Source: Sinohyriopsis cumingii
Taxonomy: Eukaryota; Mollusca; Bivalvia; Unionida; Unionidae
Assembly: GCA_028554795.2 (NCBI GenBank)
Contig: CM068832.1
Span: 90,142,511-90,206,510, forward strand
Direction of reading: 5' to 3'
Length of the DNA: 64,000 nucleotides
Below are positions 24,027-37,107 of the stretch, piece by piece (within the stretch, counting starts at the first letter, position 1; the number at the start of each line of letters is the position of its first letter). Position numbers and translations under genes: made by a program. Below the pieces are notes generated by a model. That model was not told where the DNA came from. It did not search any database and saw nothing but the letters and a program-made list of their open reading frames with translations.

Positions 24027-24121
24027 CTATAAAGAAATTAATAAATTTCAATTCCAGGCAATTTCAAGTACTGTCACAATTTCAGTGTAAGAATGATAAC
24101 TATTGCAAAATTCAAGCTGAA

Positions 24122-24289
<168 letters not shown>

Positions 24290-24351
24290 ATAATAAAGTG
24301 CTTGGATTTGTGAATATGTGCCATCAATGTTAAAGAGTTACTCCAGTTAGG

Positions 24352-24672
24352 GTTCAACATCAAGATGTGGAGTCCTTGAGTAATCCCACATTTTGTCCAT
24401 CCCCACCAACATCAAGATGTGGGAGTCCTAGAGTAATCCCACATTTTGTCCATCCCCACCAACATCAAGATGTGGGAGTCCTAGAGTAATCCCACATTTT
24501 GTCCATCCCAACCATCATCAAGATGTGGGAGTCCTAGAATAATCCCACATTTGGTTCATCCCAACCAACATCAAGATGTGGGAGTCCTAGATTAATCCCA
24601 CATTTTGTCCATCCCAACCAACATCAAGATGTGGGAGTCCTTGAGTAATCCCATATTTTGTCCATCCCAACC
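24352..24672. repeat. 53-bp minisatellite, 6 copies
   Basis: Units share CAACATCAAGATGTGGGAGT and AATCCCACATTTTGTCCATCC. GATGTGGGA and TCCCACAT inside each unit are inverted. Confidence 0.95.
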
Positions 24673-24759
24673 AAAACTCTACAAACCTTATTGGATGCCA
24701 TTTAGTAAGTGAATTGTTTATTACATGTACATGGGCCCTTTAAAGGTTTAGTCTTTTCA

Positions 24760-25370
24760 AGTCCAATAGTGACAGAGTTATTGTCCTTTAATAATCAAAT
24801 TTATTTCTCCACCACATCAGATCTTTGTAATGAATCCTAAACCAGTCAACATATTCTGATGCAATCAGGTGCATACATTGTCTCAAAGCACTCTGATGTG
24901 CCTGTTTTTCTTCAATAATCTGGCACGAAAATCATCTCATACACTGGCACGTGACTCTTATGGGTTTTGTGTCTGCTTCTTGTTGGATAGAGTAATGCCC
25001 CTTTAAATAAATTTTTTATCTTTCAAATAGAAATTTGAGATGTTGCTTGCAATCAACATAGCTCGTGAACCATTCAACATATTCTTATTGAATTCAGTAT
25101 CTCTAGAATGAGATGTGCATTTTATGGGTTTTGTCTTGTGAACAGTCTCTAGAACGAGATGTGCATTTTATGGATTTTCTCTTCTCTCCACTATTTTGGA
25201 TGGAGTTATGGACCTTGTGAATCAACCTCACATCTTCACATAGGCTGCTGCTGGTTGTCAGCATAGCTCAAAAACCATTTAACACAGTCTCATGCAATCT
25301 GAGCTGAATTAATGAGATGCTTTTGACAGAGTTGTGGCCCTTTCTGATCAGCTTTATATATTTATATGTG
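24760..25370. repeat. Diverged ~200-bp tandem repeat
   Basis: Two to three old copies with 'GAACCATTCAACATATTCT-ATGCAATC', 'TGAGATGTGCATTTTATGGG' and 'GAGTTATGGCCCTTT' phrases. A local 46-bp doubling occurs at 25100-25180. Confidence 0.55.
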
Positions 25371-26499
25371 ATGTTGCCTGTACTGATGAGTTCTTCAAGG
25401 AGTTGTTCTCACTGGTTAATGAAATGGACATGTGCATTCTCCAGAGATTCTGCCAGGGTTGTGCAACTACTTCATACCGGTAAGGATGTAAAAACTCAGT
25501 ACAAGCCCAAATTTTAATGGCAACCATTAAATCAAATTTACTTCTCAACCATTATCATCAATGCAAGGTTTGCATGAATTAGACAAAAATTATGTTGTAA
25601 ACAATACTTTTGAGAAAGAAAATGAAATTAATGTGTTCTTACCTTTTCAGCATTGATAATAGACGTCACAAAACAACACCACAATGGTAGTGTAAGCCCA
25701 ATGTCCTATGACCTTTCACACCTCATTTTTGATATTTTGATATTAATGTTGGGGTGTAGTGTCAGCGCCAAATGCCTATTGAAAATTTGGAATTCACTAC
25801 CACCATACAGTGGTGGCATAGGTTAGCCACTTACAAGAGAGCCTAACAAACTTAAACATGCTTAGGTAGGGTCATATCTGCACGACATCTATAGGAAGAT
25901 GATTTATTTTCTCAGAAATAGTGATTATGATATTTGCTGTGTCTTTTATCTGCTGACAGATGAGACAAAAATGACAGCATTGAAGAAATTTGACCTGGTA
26001 TTTGCGATATGAATAATAAATCCATTTCCAATATTGTTGTACCCAAAAAATTCAAAAATATTAAATGAAACTCACATAATATTTGTTAAGAGAACTAAAG
26101 CATACTTAATTCTCAACATATTTATTCAGAGAACAACGACCCAAAACCCACTGCTGTTGCAGCAACTGAGAGAAAACCAGATTTGTCAAGGAAAGAGCAC
26201 ATGTCATTGCAGTAGTCACATAATACCGACAAAATCATACGTTCTATAAGCTTCACAAATCTGGCTTATCCAGGTGGCAACAAATTCCAACTTTTCAACA
26301 GCCAAATGGCTCTGACCAAAACACCACACATAAATGTCAAAATATATAAAATGGGTTGGAAAGGGTAAGAGGAAATTCAGACTACATAATCCCATTCCAC
26401 TATGGTCACTGCGAGTCACCACACACAATGAACAACTTTGGCTCAGAGTTCACTTCTAAATTTAACCGTTCAGGTGTTCACATACACAGCATATGTCAT
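25371..26499. other. Unique intron sequence
   Basis: A short inverted pair, ATGGTAGTG near 25685 and CACTACCACCAT near 25796, is the only structure seen. No exon recognised. Confidence 0.4.
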
Positions 26500-26912
26500 A
26501 AAATGTTTATTTTTAGTGGTTTGGCTTGAGTGAAAGTCGTCTACTTCAGCATGGCATTATTTTTAGTTGCTTGGTTTGAGTGAAAGCCTTCAAATTCAGC
26601 ATGGCGTTTATTTTTAGTGGTTTGGTTCGAGTGAAAGCCTTCAAATTCAGCATGGCGTTTATTTTTAGTGGTTTGGTTCGAGTGAAAGCCTTCTACTTCA
26701 GCATGGTGTTTATTTTTAGTGGTTTGGTTTGAGTGAAAGCCTTCTACTTCAGCATGGCATTTATTTTTAGTGGTTTGATTTGAGTGAAAGCCTTCTACTT
26801 CAGCATAGCGTTTATTTTTGTTGTTTGGTTCGAGTGAAAGCCTTCTACTTCAGCATGGCATTTATTTTTGTTGTTTGGTTCCAGTGAAAGCCTTCTACTT
26901 CAGCATGGCTTA
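26500..26912. repeat. 51-bp minisatellite, about 8 copies
   Basis: Units share TTATTTTTAGTGGTTTGGTT, GAGTGAAAGCCTTC and CTTCAGCATGGC. Confidence 0.94.
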
Positions 26913-27214
26913 TAAGATCAACATGACTTACTGTCATTCATAAACAGAAAGTAACAAAATCCAAGCCATGTTGGTACCTCGACAAACAAACATGTGGTTA
27001 TTAATTTGTTTGTTTATTTAAAAGAAATAAAAGCTTGGATTAGTATCTATGAAACTGAATATGGGTGCTTAAATTTTTATCAATTTTGTTGAGAAAGTTA
27101 ACTTTGAAGGCTGAAAACACACTTTACAGTATAATGGTAACGAGTTTCATTTTTATCTGGTACAGGGAGAAACTTTTACCAGTAAAACCCAACATATATA
27201 TGTGTAACAGAATC

Positions 27215-27625
27215 TCTGATAGTCTCACGGTACCATAAGGGAGCTAGATTATGCAAATCAGTGTCTCTCATGATACCACAAGGGAGGGAGGGAGATTAAT
27301 GTAAATTAGTGTATCTCCTGATACCACAAGGGAGTTAGATTAAAGCAAATTAGTGTCTCTCATGATATCACAAGGGAGAGGGTTAGATTGATGCAAATTA
27401 GTGTATCTCATGATACCCCAAGGGATGGAGTTAGATTAATGCAGATTAGTGTATCTCATGATACCCCAAGGGAGGGAGTTAGATTAATGTAAATTAGTGT
27501 CTCTCATGATACCACAAGGGAGGGAGTTAAATTAATGCAAATTAGTGTATCTCATGATACCACAAGGGAGTTTGATTATGGCAAATTATATATTTCATAG
27601 TATCCCATGGGATATAGATTATGGC
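27215..27625. repeat. ~48-bp minisatellite, about 9 copies
   Basis: Units share TCTCATGATACCACAAGGGA, GGGAGTTAGATTAATGCAAAT and TAGTG. Confidence 0.93.
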
Positions 27626-28470
27626 AAATTATGAATACTGACTTGAAAATCCAGGCTGAGATGAGAGTTTCTTGCATCAGACATGCCTCCCCTAACAAGA
27701 CCTTTTCAGTAATGCAGTCCATTTTTTTTTCTGTAAGCTGGGCCAGTTGTCAGTAAGGTGTAACAAAATATCATATACTGCTATTGTCAAGCTTGGAAAA
27801 CATGCATTTAAACATCACGCTTAACTCAAAAGTTTGTCAAGTTTACTTCAACCTTAATTATCACCAGTACAGTTTAACAAACTGCAGTTCCAAAGCCCTA
27901 CAGAGCTTAATGGCTTCTTGATATCTTTCAATTTGATCCTTAAAAAAAGACACGGCAACGGCAATCATCTTTCCTGCCATTTGACATCAACACAAGATTT
28001 CTACTAAATATAATCGTTGCCCTTCATTATTTTTTTCCATAAAAATCTAAATATTCCATTTTATTCTTCTGTACCATTAAAACTTTAATGAGATTTATTG
28101 TCCTTTTTGTCCTGACTGCTTGTTGGATGCCATTAAAAAAAAAACAATAGTTTGATCATGCAGATGTTTTGCATCACAAAATGTGTGCAGTTTTCAGTGT
28201 CTGAGGTACTCCAGTAAAGTTAGTCTGGTTCCCTGACCAATTCCACTAAAACTAATATAAAACCCATATCTGAAGCAAACATGGACAAGCCAGTATCCGG
28301 AGTTTACTGCAAACAATCATATTTCCATAAATTGTACTTTTATTCTGTAAGTTTGTAATTTAAGAGTAATTTTCATATGACTTAGGGCAAAATTGTTGGT
28401 GGGTCAGCTGTGTTCATCTATAAGGGCTTTTTAAAATATCAATAACTGAATGTATCATTCTCTTCAACTG
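27626..28470. other. Unique intron sequence
   Basis: Short homopolymers only. No exon recognised. Confidence 0.4.
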
Positions 28471-28649
28471 GGGAGCTGCCACAGCTCAGTTGGTAGAGTG
28501 CTGGTCTTCTAATCCAAAGATCTTGGATTTGATACCTGCCCTGGCAAGCTAGGGTTGGCTGCTTTGATATGTTCTTGGGGAAGGTCCCAGTCCTTCAGCA
28601 TGATATACCCATAACGTGTTAAACATGCCATTAAAATCAGTAAAAGCAA
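28471..28649 (+). mobile_element. tRNA-derived SINE, third family
   Basis: The head GCCACAGCTCAGTTGGTAGA then GTGCTGG looks like a tRNA D-arm with an A box, and GGATTTGATACC is a B-box-like match about 30 bases on. The body follows with 'CTTGGGGAAGG' and ends near TGCCATTAAAATCAG. Unlike families 1 and 2 in both head and body. I see no clear target duplication. Confidence 0.72.
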
Positions 28650-28997
28650 AACCAATTAACAATAATATTTTATGAGATAAAGCAATTTATTACATAAACA
28701 TTTAATCTGACAAGGTTGATCCAATATTTGATGTTCAATCAATAGTTCTGAATTGCACACCCAGACATGAAATATTTTGAAGGCATTTCTTTAATGGTAT
28801 CCTCCTTGCATCAATATGCTTTTAATATGTCAAGTCAACCTTTTATAAATCTCAATTTGTTTTTAATTCCATTCGCAAAGTACAGTGCAAAAATATTTGG
28901 AAAGCACAGAAGAGGTGTAATCTTTACATAACTACATTCATGTCTTGCTGCTAGTCAGGGGAAAACTAGTTTAATAAGGCATATGAATATGTCTCAG

Positions 28998-29562
28998 CAT
29001 TATGGTCATGACACATCCCTATGCTGTAAGCCTCCTGGGCATGGCATATCCCTATGCTGTAAGCCTCCTAGAAATGGCATATTCCTATAGTGCAAGCCTC
29101 ATGGCCATGAAATATCCCTATGCTGTAAGCCTTATTGGCCATGACATACCCCTACACTGTAAGCCTCACTGGCCAAGACATACCCCTATGCTGTAAGCCT
29201 CACTGACCATAACATATCACTATGCTGTAAGCCGCACTGACAATCACATATCACTATGCTGTAAGCCTCACTGGCCATGACATACCCCTATGCTGTAAGC
29301 CTCATGGCCATGACATATCCCTATGCTGTAAGCCTCATGGCCATGACATACCCCTATGCTGTAAGCCTCATGGCCATGACATACCCCTATGCTGTAAGCC
29401 TCATGGCCATGACATACCCCTATGCTGTAAGCCTCATGGCCATGACATATCCCTATGCTGTAAGCCTCATGGCCATGACATATCCCTATGCTGTAAGCCT
29501 CATGGCCATGACATATCCCTATGCTGTAAGCCTCATGGCCATGACATATCCCTATGCTGTAT
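28998..29562. repeat. 33-bp minisatellite, about 17 copies
   Basis: Unit ATGGCCATGACATATCCCTA plus TGCTGTAAGCCTC. The right-hand nine copies are almost identical, the left ones diverged, which points to growth at one end. Eleven codons per unit gives a long false ORF. Confidence 0.96.
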
Positions 29563-29595
29563 CTAAATCATTCTTTCTTCCAACTCTGCAGTTTT

Positions 29596-29837
29596 GTTGT
29601 TGTTGTTGTTGTAGGGTTTAACGCCATTTTTCAGCACACAATAGGCGATACATGGCGGCCAGTATTAATGGTGGAGGAAGAACCCAGGAAAACCCTGGAA
29701 AAAACCACCGACCCATGAGAAGCTACTGGCAAGCTTTCTCACATACCTACATTGGCAGAATCTGAGACTCAAACCCACACAGAGGTGAGATGGCAGTGAT
29801 TCCTAACGGAGAGTGCTTTAGACCACTTGGGGCCCCC
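29596..29837 (-). mobile_element. tRNA-derived SINE family 1, copy c
   Basis: Minus-strand copy with (AAC)n tail at 29596 and the head at the right end. Flanked by CTCTGCAGTTTT (29584-29595) and CTCTGTAGTTTT (29838-29849), a 12-bp target duplication with one mismatch. A deletion removed part of the head region near 29780. Confidence 0.9.
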
Positions 29838-29849
29838 CTCTGTAGTTTT

Positions 29850-29864
29850 ATGTGTGTGTGTGTA

Positions 29865-29924
<60 letters not shown>
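29850..29924. repeat. Compound (TG)n(TA)n microsatellite
   Basis: (TG)n with one TA interruption, then 22 TA units. It abuts the SINE target duplication. Confidence 0.97.
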
Positions 29925-29927
<3 letters not shown>

Positions 29928-30047
29928 CCAACAATAACATATATCTACATGTATCTATATTTCAATTTACCCATTCATCCATCTGTATGTATCTGACTAT
30001 TCACATGTATCTGTCTGTCTGTCTGCATTATAGGTATATTAACTTAC

Positions 30048-30096
30048 AGAATCTACTGTTCCTTTCTCAGCTACAGGAGAAATTTCAATGTTGACA
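30048..30096 (-). CDS. Esyt2: E-Syt exon 8: micro-exon, C2A strand
   Basis: A 49-bp exon: one base completes Asn197, then VNIEISPVAEKGTVDS (198-213). It fits between '…DDALG' and the tryptophan that starts exon 9, matching the vertebrate 'LG-x-x-x-I-D-L-x-x-V ... D|EW' segment. Phases on both sides agree. Acceptor TTATAG, donor GTAAGT (30042-30047). Short and less conserved, so support comes mainly from phase and position. Confidence 0.87.
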
Positions 30097-30880
30097 CTAT
30101 AAATAAAAAATGGAAAAGAGACAAGTTCACATTAATTGCAGCTCAGTTTATTCTAGTACTGATAGTTCTTTTACTTCATGCTAAAACTCGGACTTGAGAA
30201 ATTTAAGAAACTGTGTCACACGAAATATCAAAAGATACTCCATATATGAAAAATTATCACTGAACTTTCAAATAAGCACTATTATTTGATCCTTATTATT
30301 TTAAGATAAAGTCCATCTTTACACATGTACATATGTAATTACATGAGTGATAGCCTCCTATACCAATAAAGCAAAGCCTGGGTCAATGATGGCCCTACAG
30401 GCATAGACTAAGTCAACTCACTTAGAATTTCTCTTGCCCACAAATTTGAAAGGAAGATTTCCGAAGTGCTATGGGTGATTTTACGTAAGTCTAATTCCAG
30501 ACTTGCTTGTCTCACATATGTCAAAACATGTCAGATGATGACCCCTTGGTCTAATTTGATAAATTAGCCTGTAAACCTGTATGTTGATGGTTTGTTGTCT
30601 GATCTCGCCTATTCATAAAAACATTGTAATTATTGCTGACAAACTTGCAACAAAACAGTGTACATATATACTACTTTTTAGACACCTACTGATGTTAAAG
30701 AGACCATTTGGTGATCTTCACAGCAAATTTCCATGTGACCTCTGACATTTACAGATTGTAAATCCTTTTAGGTTCACATCTTGTAAATCTATTTGGATTC
30801 AAACAACTCTGTTGCCATGTTGAATTATTGGCCTATATCAGTCTATAACCAGCTGTTCCATCAATAATGAGTAACCAAAT
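30097..30880. other. Unique intron sequence upstream of exon 8
   Basis: Nothing recognised beyond ordinary intron. Confidence 0.4.
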
Positions 30881-31170
30881 TACATGGGTTCATCCCTATA
30901 CCTTCCACAATCACATGGGTTCATCCCTACCCCCTACTCACATGGGATCATCCCTATCCACCAATCACATGGGATCATCCATACCCCTCCCTAATCACAT
31001 GGGATCATCCCTACCCCCCCTACTCACATGGGATCATCCCGACCTACCAATCACATGGCATCATACCTACTCCCCCAATCACATGGGATCATCCCTACCC
31101 CATCCCTAATCACAAGAGATCACCCCTACCGATCCCCAATCACATGGGATCATCCCTACCCCGCTCCACA
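30881..31170. repeat. ~28-bp minisatellite
   Basis: About 11 copies of AATCACATGGGATCATCCCT plus a variable C-rich end. The variable C runs make unit length uneven. Confidence 0.9.
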
Positions 31171-31174
31171 ATCA

Positions 31175-31400
31175 AAGCTTGGGAACTATTCAGATTCTCC
31201 CTACCCCATCATTATAGATATACTTAATGTGCACAGAAAGACAAATTTAATACATGCAGCTGACAATGTCCCGGAGTCCATCTGAATTCCTTGAGTTTTG
31301 GCTCTTGGGTCATGGCTTGGAAACTATTCAGATTCCTCACCCTCACAAAATCATATACACTTAATGTGCAAGAAAAGAAAAATTTGTGTGCATGCAAATA
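31175..31400. repeat. ~135-bp direct duplication
   Basis: Two diverged copies with GCTTGGGAACTATTCAGATT, 'ACTTAATGTGCA-AGAAAGA' and 'ATGCA' phrases, starting near 31177 and 31313. Confidence 0.6.
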
Positions 31401-31800
31401 CTGTACCCAAGATCAATCCCTCCCCCAGGAACTTAGTCCACTAATATTGACTAGTGGGTTGATCCTGACCCTAAAGGGAATTAACAACTTTGGCATTGCC
31501 TGGAAACGAGATCCCAACCTCATATCCATGTACTTGTACTTACTGGGCAATGTACAGTTGAGCAAGTACAGCTCACAATTGCCACTATGAAAGTCCTCAC
31601 CCTCAGGGACCTACTCAAGGGGTTATAAATTTAGGTGGAGGTCATAATGGGGAAGCATTGCAACATGTCTTACAAACACAAAATTCTAATTACAAAATTA
31701 TGTGGAAGATATTGAAGAAATTTACTAATTACTAAGTGTTGGCAGAAATTCTCTAATTACAAAAATTCTGAATTGTAAAACTCAAAGAATTGTGACCTAC

Positions 31801-31886
31801 TTTCCCAATGCATCATCTTTGTTGCCTGGGTCTTCATCTTTTAACTTAATGTCCATGAACTGTCCATCTTTCTCATTTATAATTAA
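31801..31886 (-). CDS. Esyt2: E-Syt exon 7: C2A calcium loop 3
   Basis: Twenty-eight codons plus two bases (169-197), LIINEKDGQFMDIKLKDED followed by PGNKDDALG. The D-E-D ... D-D cluster is C2 loop 3, which holds the remaining calcium-binding aspartates, so C2A looks competent to bind calcium. The loop is one residue longer than DEDPDKDDFLG of vertebrate ESYT2. Acceptor CTTTCAG, donor GTAGGT at 31795-31800. Confidence 0.93.
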
Positions 31887-32020
31887 CTGAAAGAGGATAA
31901 AACAAAACTGGCATTCATTGACTATACAATGGATCTCAAATCTTTATATGAAATGAACACAAACATAAATTCTTTTATCATATTTTAAAATAATTTGATG
32001 AAAACCACATAATCTAAGCT

Positions 32021-32272
32021 GTTGTTGTTGTGATAGGGTTTAACGCCATTTTTCAGCACAAGATAGGCTATACATGGCGGCCAGTATTAATGGTGGAGGA
32101 AGAACCTGGGAAAACCCCGGAAAGAACCACCGACCCACGAGAAGCTACCGGAAAGCTTTCTCACATATCCACATTGGCTGAGCCCGAGACTCGAACCCAC
32201 GTAGACAGAGGTGAGATGGCAGTGATCTGGAACGGTGAGCACTTTAGACCACTCGGCCACTCGGGGCTCCAT
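32021..32272 (-). mobile_element. tRNA-derived SINE family 1, copy d
   Basis: Full-length minus-strand copy, with A-box-like GGCCGAGTGGTCTAAAGTGC and B-box-like GGGTTCGAGTC. Flanks ATAATCTAAGCT (32009-32020) and ATAGTCTAAGCT (32273-32284) form a 12-bp target duplication with one mismatch. Confidence 0.92.
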
Positions 32273-32283
32273 ATAGTCTAAGC

Positions 32284-32452
32284 TAAATATTCAATCAGAC
32301 CATGATGACATTACATACAGTGTACCAAAATTGCAACCGCTACTGGTATCATTGCAATAGAAACTAAATATTCAATCAGACCATTATTATATTAATATAT
32401 AGTGTACCCAAAGGGCAACAACTACTGATACCACTGCAAAAGAAACTAAATA
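32284..32452. repeat. ~81-bp direct duplication
   Basis: Two copies beginning CTAAATATTCAATCAGACCA at about 32284 and 32365. Confidence 0.85.
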
Positions 32453-32639
32453 AGAGATGTTATTCAATTATGAATGCAATACAAGGTCTGTCAATGCAAA
32501 GGTAATTTTTGCTATTGCAATTATATCATCTTCATTTGCAAAAATTGTGGAATTTTTAAAGCTGTTGTCACTTCAAAAGCATTTATATTTACTGCAACAG
32601 TACTTATATACAATTACAATGTTACTTAAACTTCAATAG

Positions 32640-34395
32640 TATTTATGTACCGCTGTATTGATATTCAAATATCAACAGTGTTAATGTACCACTGTATTGA
32701 TTATTCAAATGTCAACAGTGTTAATGTACCACTGTATTGATATTCAAATATCAACAGTGTTAATGTACCACTGTATTGATTATTCAAATGTCAACAGTGT
32801 TAATGAACTACTGCAATGATATTCAAATATCAACAGTGTTAATGTACCACTGTATTGATATTCAAATATCAACAGTGTTAATGTACCACTGTATTGATTA
32901 TTCAAATATCAACAGTGTTAATGTACCACTGTATTGATTATTCAAATGTCAACAGTGTTAATGTACCACTGTATTGATATTCAAATATCAACAGTGTTAA
33001 TGTACCACTGTATTGATATTCAAATATCAACAGTGTTAATGTACCACTGTATTGATATTCAAATGTCAACAGTGTTAATGTACCACTGTATTGATTATTC
33101 AAATGTCAACAGTGTTAATGTACCACTGTATTGATATTCAAATATCAACAGTGTTAATGAACTAATGCAATGATATTCAAATGTCAACAGTGTTAATGTA
33201 CCACTGTATTGATATTCAAATATCAACAGTGTTAATGTACCACTGTATTGATTATTCAAATGTCAACAGTGTTAATGAACTACTGCAATGATATTCAAAT
33301 GTCAACAGTGTTAATGTACCACTGTATTGATTATTCAAATGTCAACAGTGTTAATGTACCACTGTATTGATATTCAAATATCAACAGTGTTAATGTACCA
33401 CTGTATTGATATTCAAATATCAACAGTGTTAATGTACCACTGTATTGATTATTCAAATGTCAACAGTGTTAATGTACCACTGTATTGATATTCAAATATC
33501 AACAGTGTTAATGTACCACTGTATTGATATTCAAATATCAACAGTGTTAATGTACCACTGTATTGATATTCAAATGTCAACAGTGTTAATGTACCACTGT
33601 ATTGATATTCAAATATCAACAGTGTTAATGTACCACTGTATTGATTATTCAAATGTCAACAGTGTTAATGTACCACTGTATTGATTATTCAAATGTCAAC
33701 AGTGTTAATGTACCACTGTATTGATATTCAAATATCAACAGTGTTAATGTACCACTGTATTGATATTCAAATATCAACAGTGTTAATGTACCACTGTATT
33801 GATTATTCAAATGTCAACAGTGTTAATGTACCACTGTATTGATATTCAAATATCAACAGTGTTAATGTACCACTGTATTGATATTCAAATATCAACAGTG
33901 TTAATGTACCACTGTATTGATTATTCAAATGTCAACAGTGTTAATGTACCACTGTATTGATATTCAAATATCAACAGTGTTAATGTACCACTGTATTGAT
34001 TATTCAAATGTCAACAGTGTTAATGTACCACTGTATTGATTATTCAAATATCAACAGTGTTAATGTACCACTGTATTGATATTCAAATATCAACAGTGTT
34101 AATGAACTACTGCAATGATATTCAAATGTCAACAGTGTTAATGTACCACTGTATTGATTATTCAAATGTCAACAGTGTTAATGAACTACTGCAATGATAT
34201 TCAAATGTCAACAGTGTTAATGTACCACTGTATTGATTATTCAAATGTCAACAGTGTTAATGAACTACTGCAATGATATTCAAATGTCAACAGTGTTAAT
34301 GTACCACTGTATTGATTATTCAAATGTCAACAGTGTTAATGAACTACTGCAATGATATTCAAATGTCAACAGTATTTATGTACCATTGCAATGAT
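32640..34395. repeat. 39-40 bp minisatellite with hairpin unit, 1.75 kb
   Basis: About 44 copies with AACAGTGTTAATGTACCACT and TTGATATTCAAATATCAA. The last phrase holds the perfect inverted arms TTGATATT and AATATCAA separated by CA. Variants are a 40-bp unit with TTGATTATTCAAATGTCAA (arms broken) and a unit with GAACTACTGCAATGATATTC. The variants are arranged in larger repeated blocks; 32934 on and 33445 on match over about 120 bp. Confidence 0.96.
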
Positions 34396-34499
34396 ATATA
34401 TTCAAAATACGTTCCTTGAAAGAAATTAACTCGTACTGTCCAAATGAGTTCCCAGAAATTAAAGATAAGACAGTTTCATTTCAGACCTGTGAAAACCCC

Positions 34500-36920
34500 T
34501 TGTCATATGACTGTTCGTTAAAGGAGTAGTGATAACAAGATTTTCAAGATGGTGCCATTAGATCATTTCCATTTTGGACAAACTAGACATCGTAAGACTT
34601 TCAGTAAAATCAATGACAATCAATTCAGAAAAAAAGATTTTCAAATGACCACAGTGTTGGTCATATTCTGTCTGTGGAGCACCATTATCATCAGCACCAA
34701 CTAGGTATCACAAGAAACCCCACATGAATTTCCATTCAGAAGAATGGTGATAAGATTTTAAAGATGGCTGCCTTGGTGACCATATTGGTTATCAGATCAG
34801 CAGCATTTTCATTTCGGACCAACTAGACATCATAAGAAGTCTTTTAATGAAAACATCATCTTGATAAGTTACAATAACAAGGTTTTCCAGATGGCCACCA
34901 TGCTGGATGTCCAAGCAGCATAAAACAGACATAGTTACCATTGACAGAATACTAAAATATAAAGTAAATTATGTTTCATCAAGAATACTTACCTGATCAC
35001 ATTAAAGTTAGGAAGAAGCTCTGCTAAATCTTGAATCTGGCAATCGTGGAAAAACAAAAATGTCTTTCTTGTCAATATTCAATATAAAGGAAAACAAAAC
35101 TATTCCCAACTCATCCCTCCCCTCAACACTGTTAGGTGAGTTAAGGAACAGATCTGTTAATGGGCAGGGTAAGATTGATGTGCATTGATACTGTACCAAG
35201 TTTGATGACTTTCCACCTGGTGATTAAGGTAGAGACAGACAGGCAGACAGACTGATAGGCATCATAATATGCCACTTTTCAAGTTCACGGTGTGGGATAA
35301 TGAAGTTGTACGAATTGGCAAGATACAAATAAATGGATATGGTTAAAGAAAGTTATAGTTGCAATATACCAACGAATAGATTGCCAGTGAAGAAACACGA
35401 TTGGACTTTAAAAAGGAGTCACTTCAAGGAATTCTACTAGGTGAAAAAGGAAAAAGTGAAAAGAGATTCAAGCAATACAAGACCATTTCTGCCTTTAAAC
35501 TGCGGAGTGCTGAAACTATATCAGATTTTCTTCAGCAATAACAAAATTTTCAAATTAGCTGCTGTGGTGCAAATATTACATGTTAGATTGGCACCATTTT
35601 CATTCAGGACAAAGCAGACATCAATAAAAGTCTTGGTGAAAATCCCATGTCATAATGAGCATCCATTCAGGGGTAGTAGCAACAGAAAGATTTTCAAGAC
35701 AGCCATCACAGAACTGATATTGTATTTATGTCTGGCACCATTTTCATTTAAGATCAACGTGGTATCATGGAAGTCTACTGGTGAAAACCCCATGTTGATA
35801 TATCCATCCATTCCGGGGGGGAGTTGAGATAAAAATATTTTTAGATAACAACAATGGTAGCCATACTGAGTGTTTGTTTTTATCACAGGACCAACTAGAA
35901 ATCATACACACTCTTCCAATGAAAATACCATGTCACAATGGCTTTTCATTTAAAAGGAACAGCAAAAACAGATTTTCATGATGGGCACATACTGGATGTC
36001 AAATAAGCACCATTTTAATTTAAGATCAACAAAATATTATAACTCTTTCAATGTGATCCACATGCCGATAATGACAATTCATGCAGAAATTAAAATGATA
36101 ACAAGATTTTCAAGCTGGCCAAAGTGGCAGCTATACCTGACATCAGATTGGCACCATATTCATTTAAGACAAACTAGACATCTTAACACATTAACCCCTA
36201 GCAACGAGTTAACGTGGCAGAAGGCTGACGCCTACTGCCGAGCTCTGTAGTGTCATGGTCATGCATGATACACTAAAGTTGGTGGTATTACAGAAAGGTA
36301 GACAGATGTAGCTCAACAATGATACCAAATAACAAAACATCATTTTTTTTACCCGATTTTTTTTCTACCCAAAATTGGCCTGTGTTTGGGATCCAATTTT
36401 GTGTCCGGATTTAGACTTTTTGGTCTCAGATCTAAGGCAAAATTTTAAAAGTTGTCATTATTGTGGCCATATTGGACCTCAGACTGTCACTATTTTTATT
36501 TAGTACAAAATATATATCATAAAAAGTATTTTAGTGAAAACCCATTATCAGTTGACTTTCTATTCAGGAGAAATAGCGATAATAATATTTACAAGATGGC
36601 TGCTGTGGCAGTCATATTGGACATGAGATCAGCACCCATTTACATGTAGGTCCAATTTGACACCATAAACAGTTTGTAGTGAAAACCTCATGCTGATAGC
36701 ACCATCCATTCAGGAAGAGTAATGACAACATTAACAAGATTTTCAAGATGTCTGCCAACAAAATTATCAAGACTGATGCATTACTGTATGTCAGATCAGA
36801 ACTATTTTTATTTAGAAACAACATCATAAGAAGTCTTTTAGTGAAAACTCCATGTTGACATGACTATCCATTCAGGAGGAGTAGTGATAACAAGATTTTT
36901 AGGATGTCTAAGCAGCACCA
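34500..36920. repeat. ~145-bp dispersed tandem family, locus 2
   Basis: About 16 diverged units with ATTTTCAAGATGGCTGCC, 'GGCACCATTTTCATTT', 'GGACCAACTAGACATCATA' and 'CCATTCAGGAGGAGTAG'. The largest of four loci in this gene. An unrelated stretch at about 36185-36430 interrupts it. Confidence 0.8.
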
Positions 36921-36924
36921 TTTT

Positions 36925-37065
36925 CATTTAGGACCACTTGAAACATGGTACGAATGTGCATGTAAAGTTTCATTTAGGACCCCTGGAACCTTGGGATGAA
37001 TGTGTGTGCAAAGTGTAATTTAGGACCAGTTGAATCATTGGATGAATGTGTGTACAAAGTTTCAT
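36925..37065. repeat. ~57-bp tandem repeat, 3 copies
   Basis: Units share 'ATTTAGGACCACTTGAA', 'GGATGAATGTGTGTACAAAG' and follow directly from the 145-bp family. Confidence 0.75.
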
Positions 37066-37107
37066 GGTAATCCTCCATGTAGTATAAGAGAAGTAGCAAC
37101 AAGAAAC

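Noticed and set aside
28471..28545. tRNA gene
   Set aside because: The head lacks a complementary acceptor stem and continues into a SINE body.
29277..29621. 114-codon ORF with MTYPYAVSLMA repeats
   Set aside because: Translation of the 33-bp array; runs into the SINE tail.
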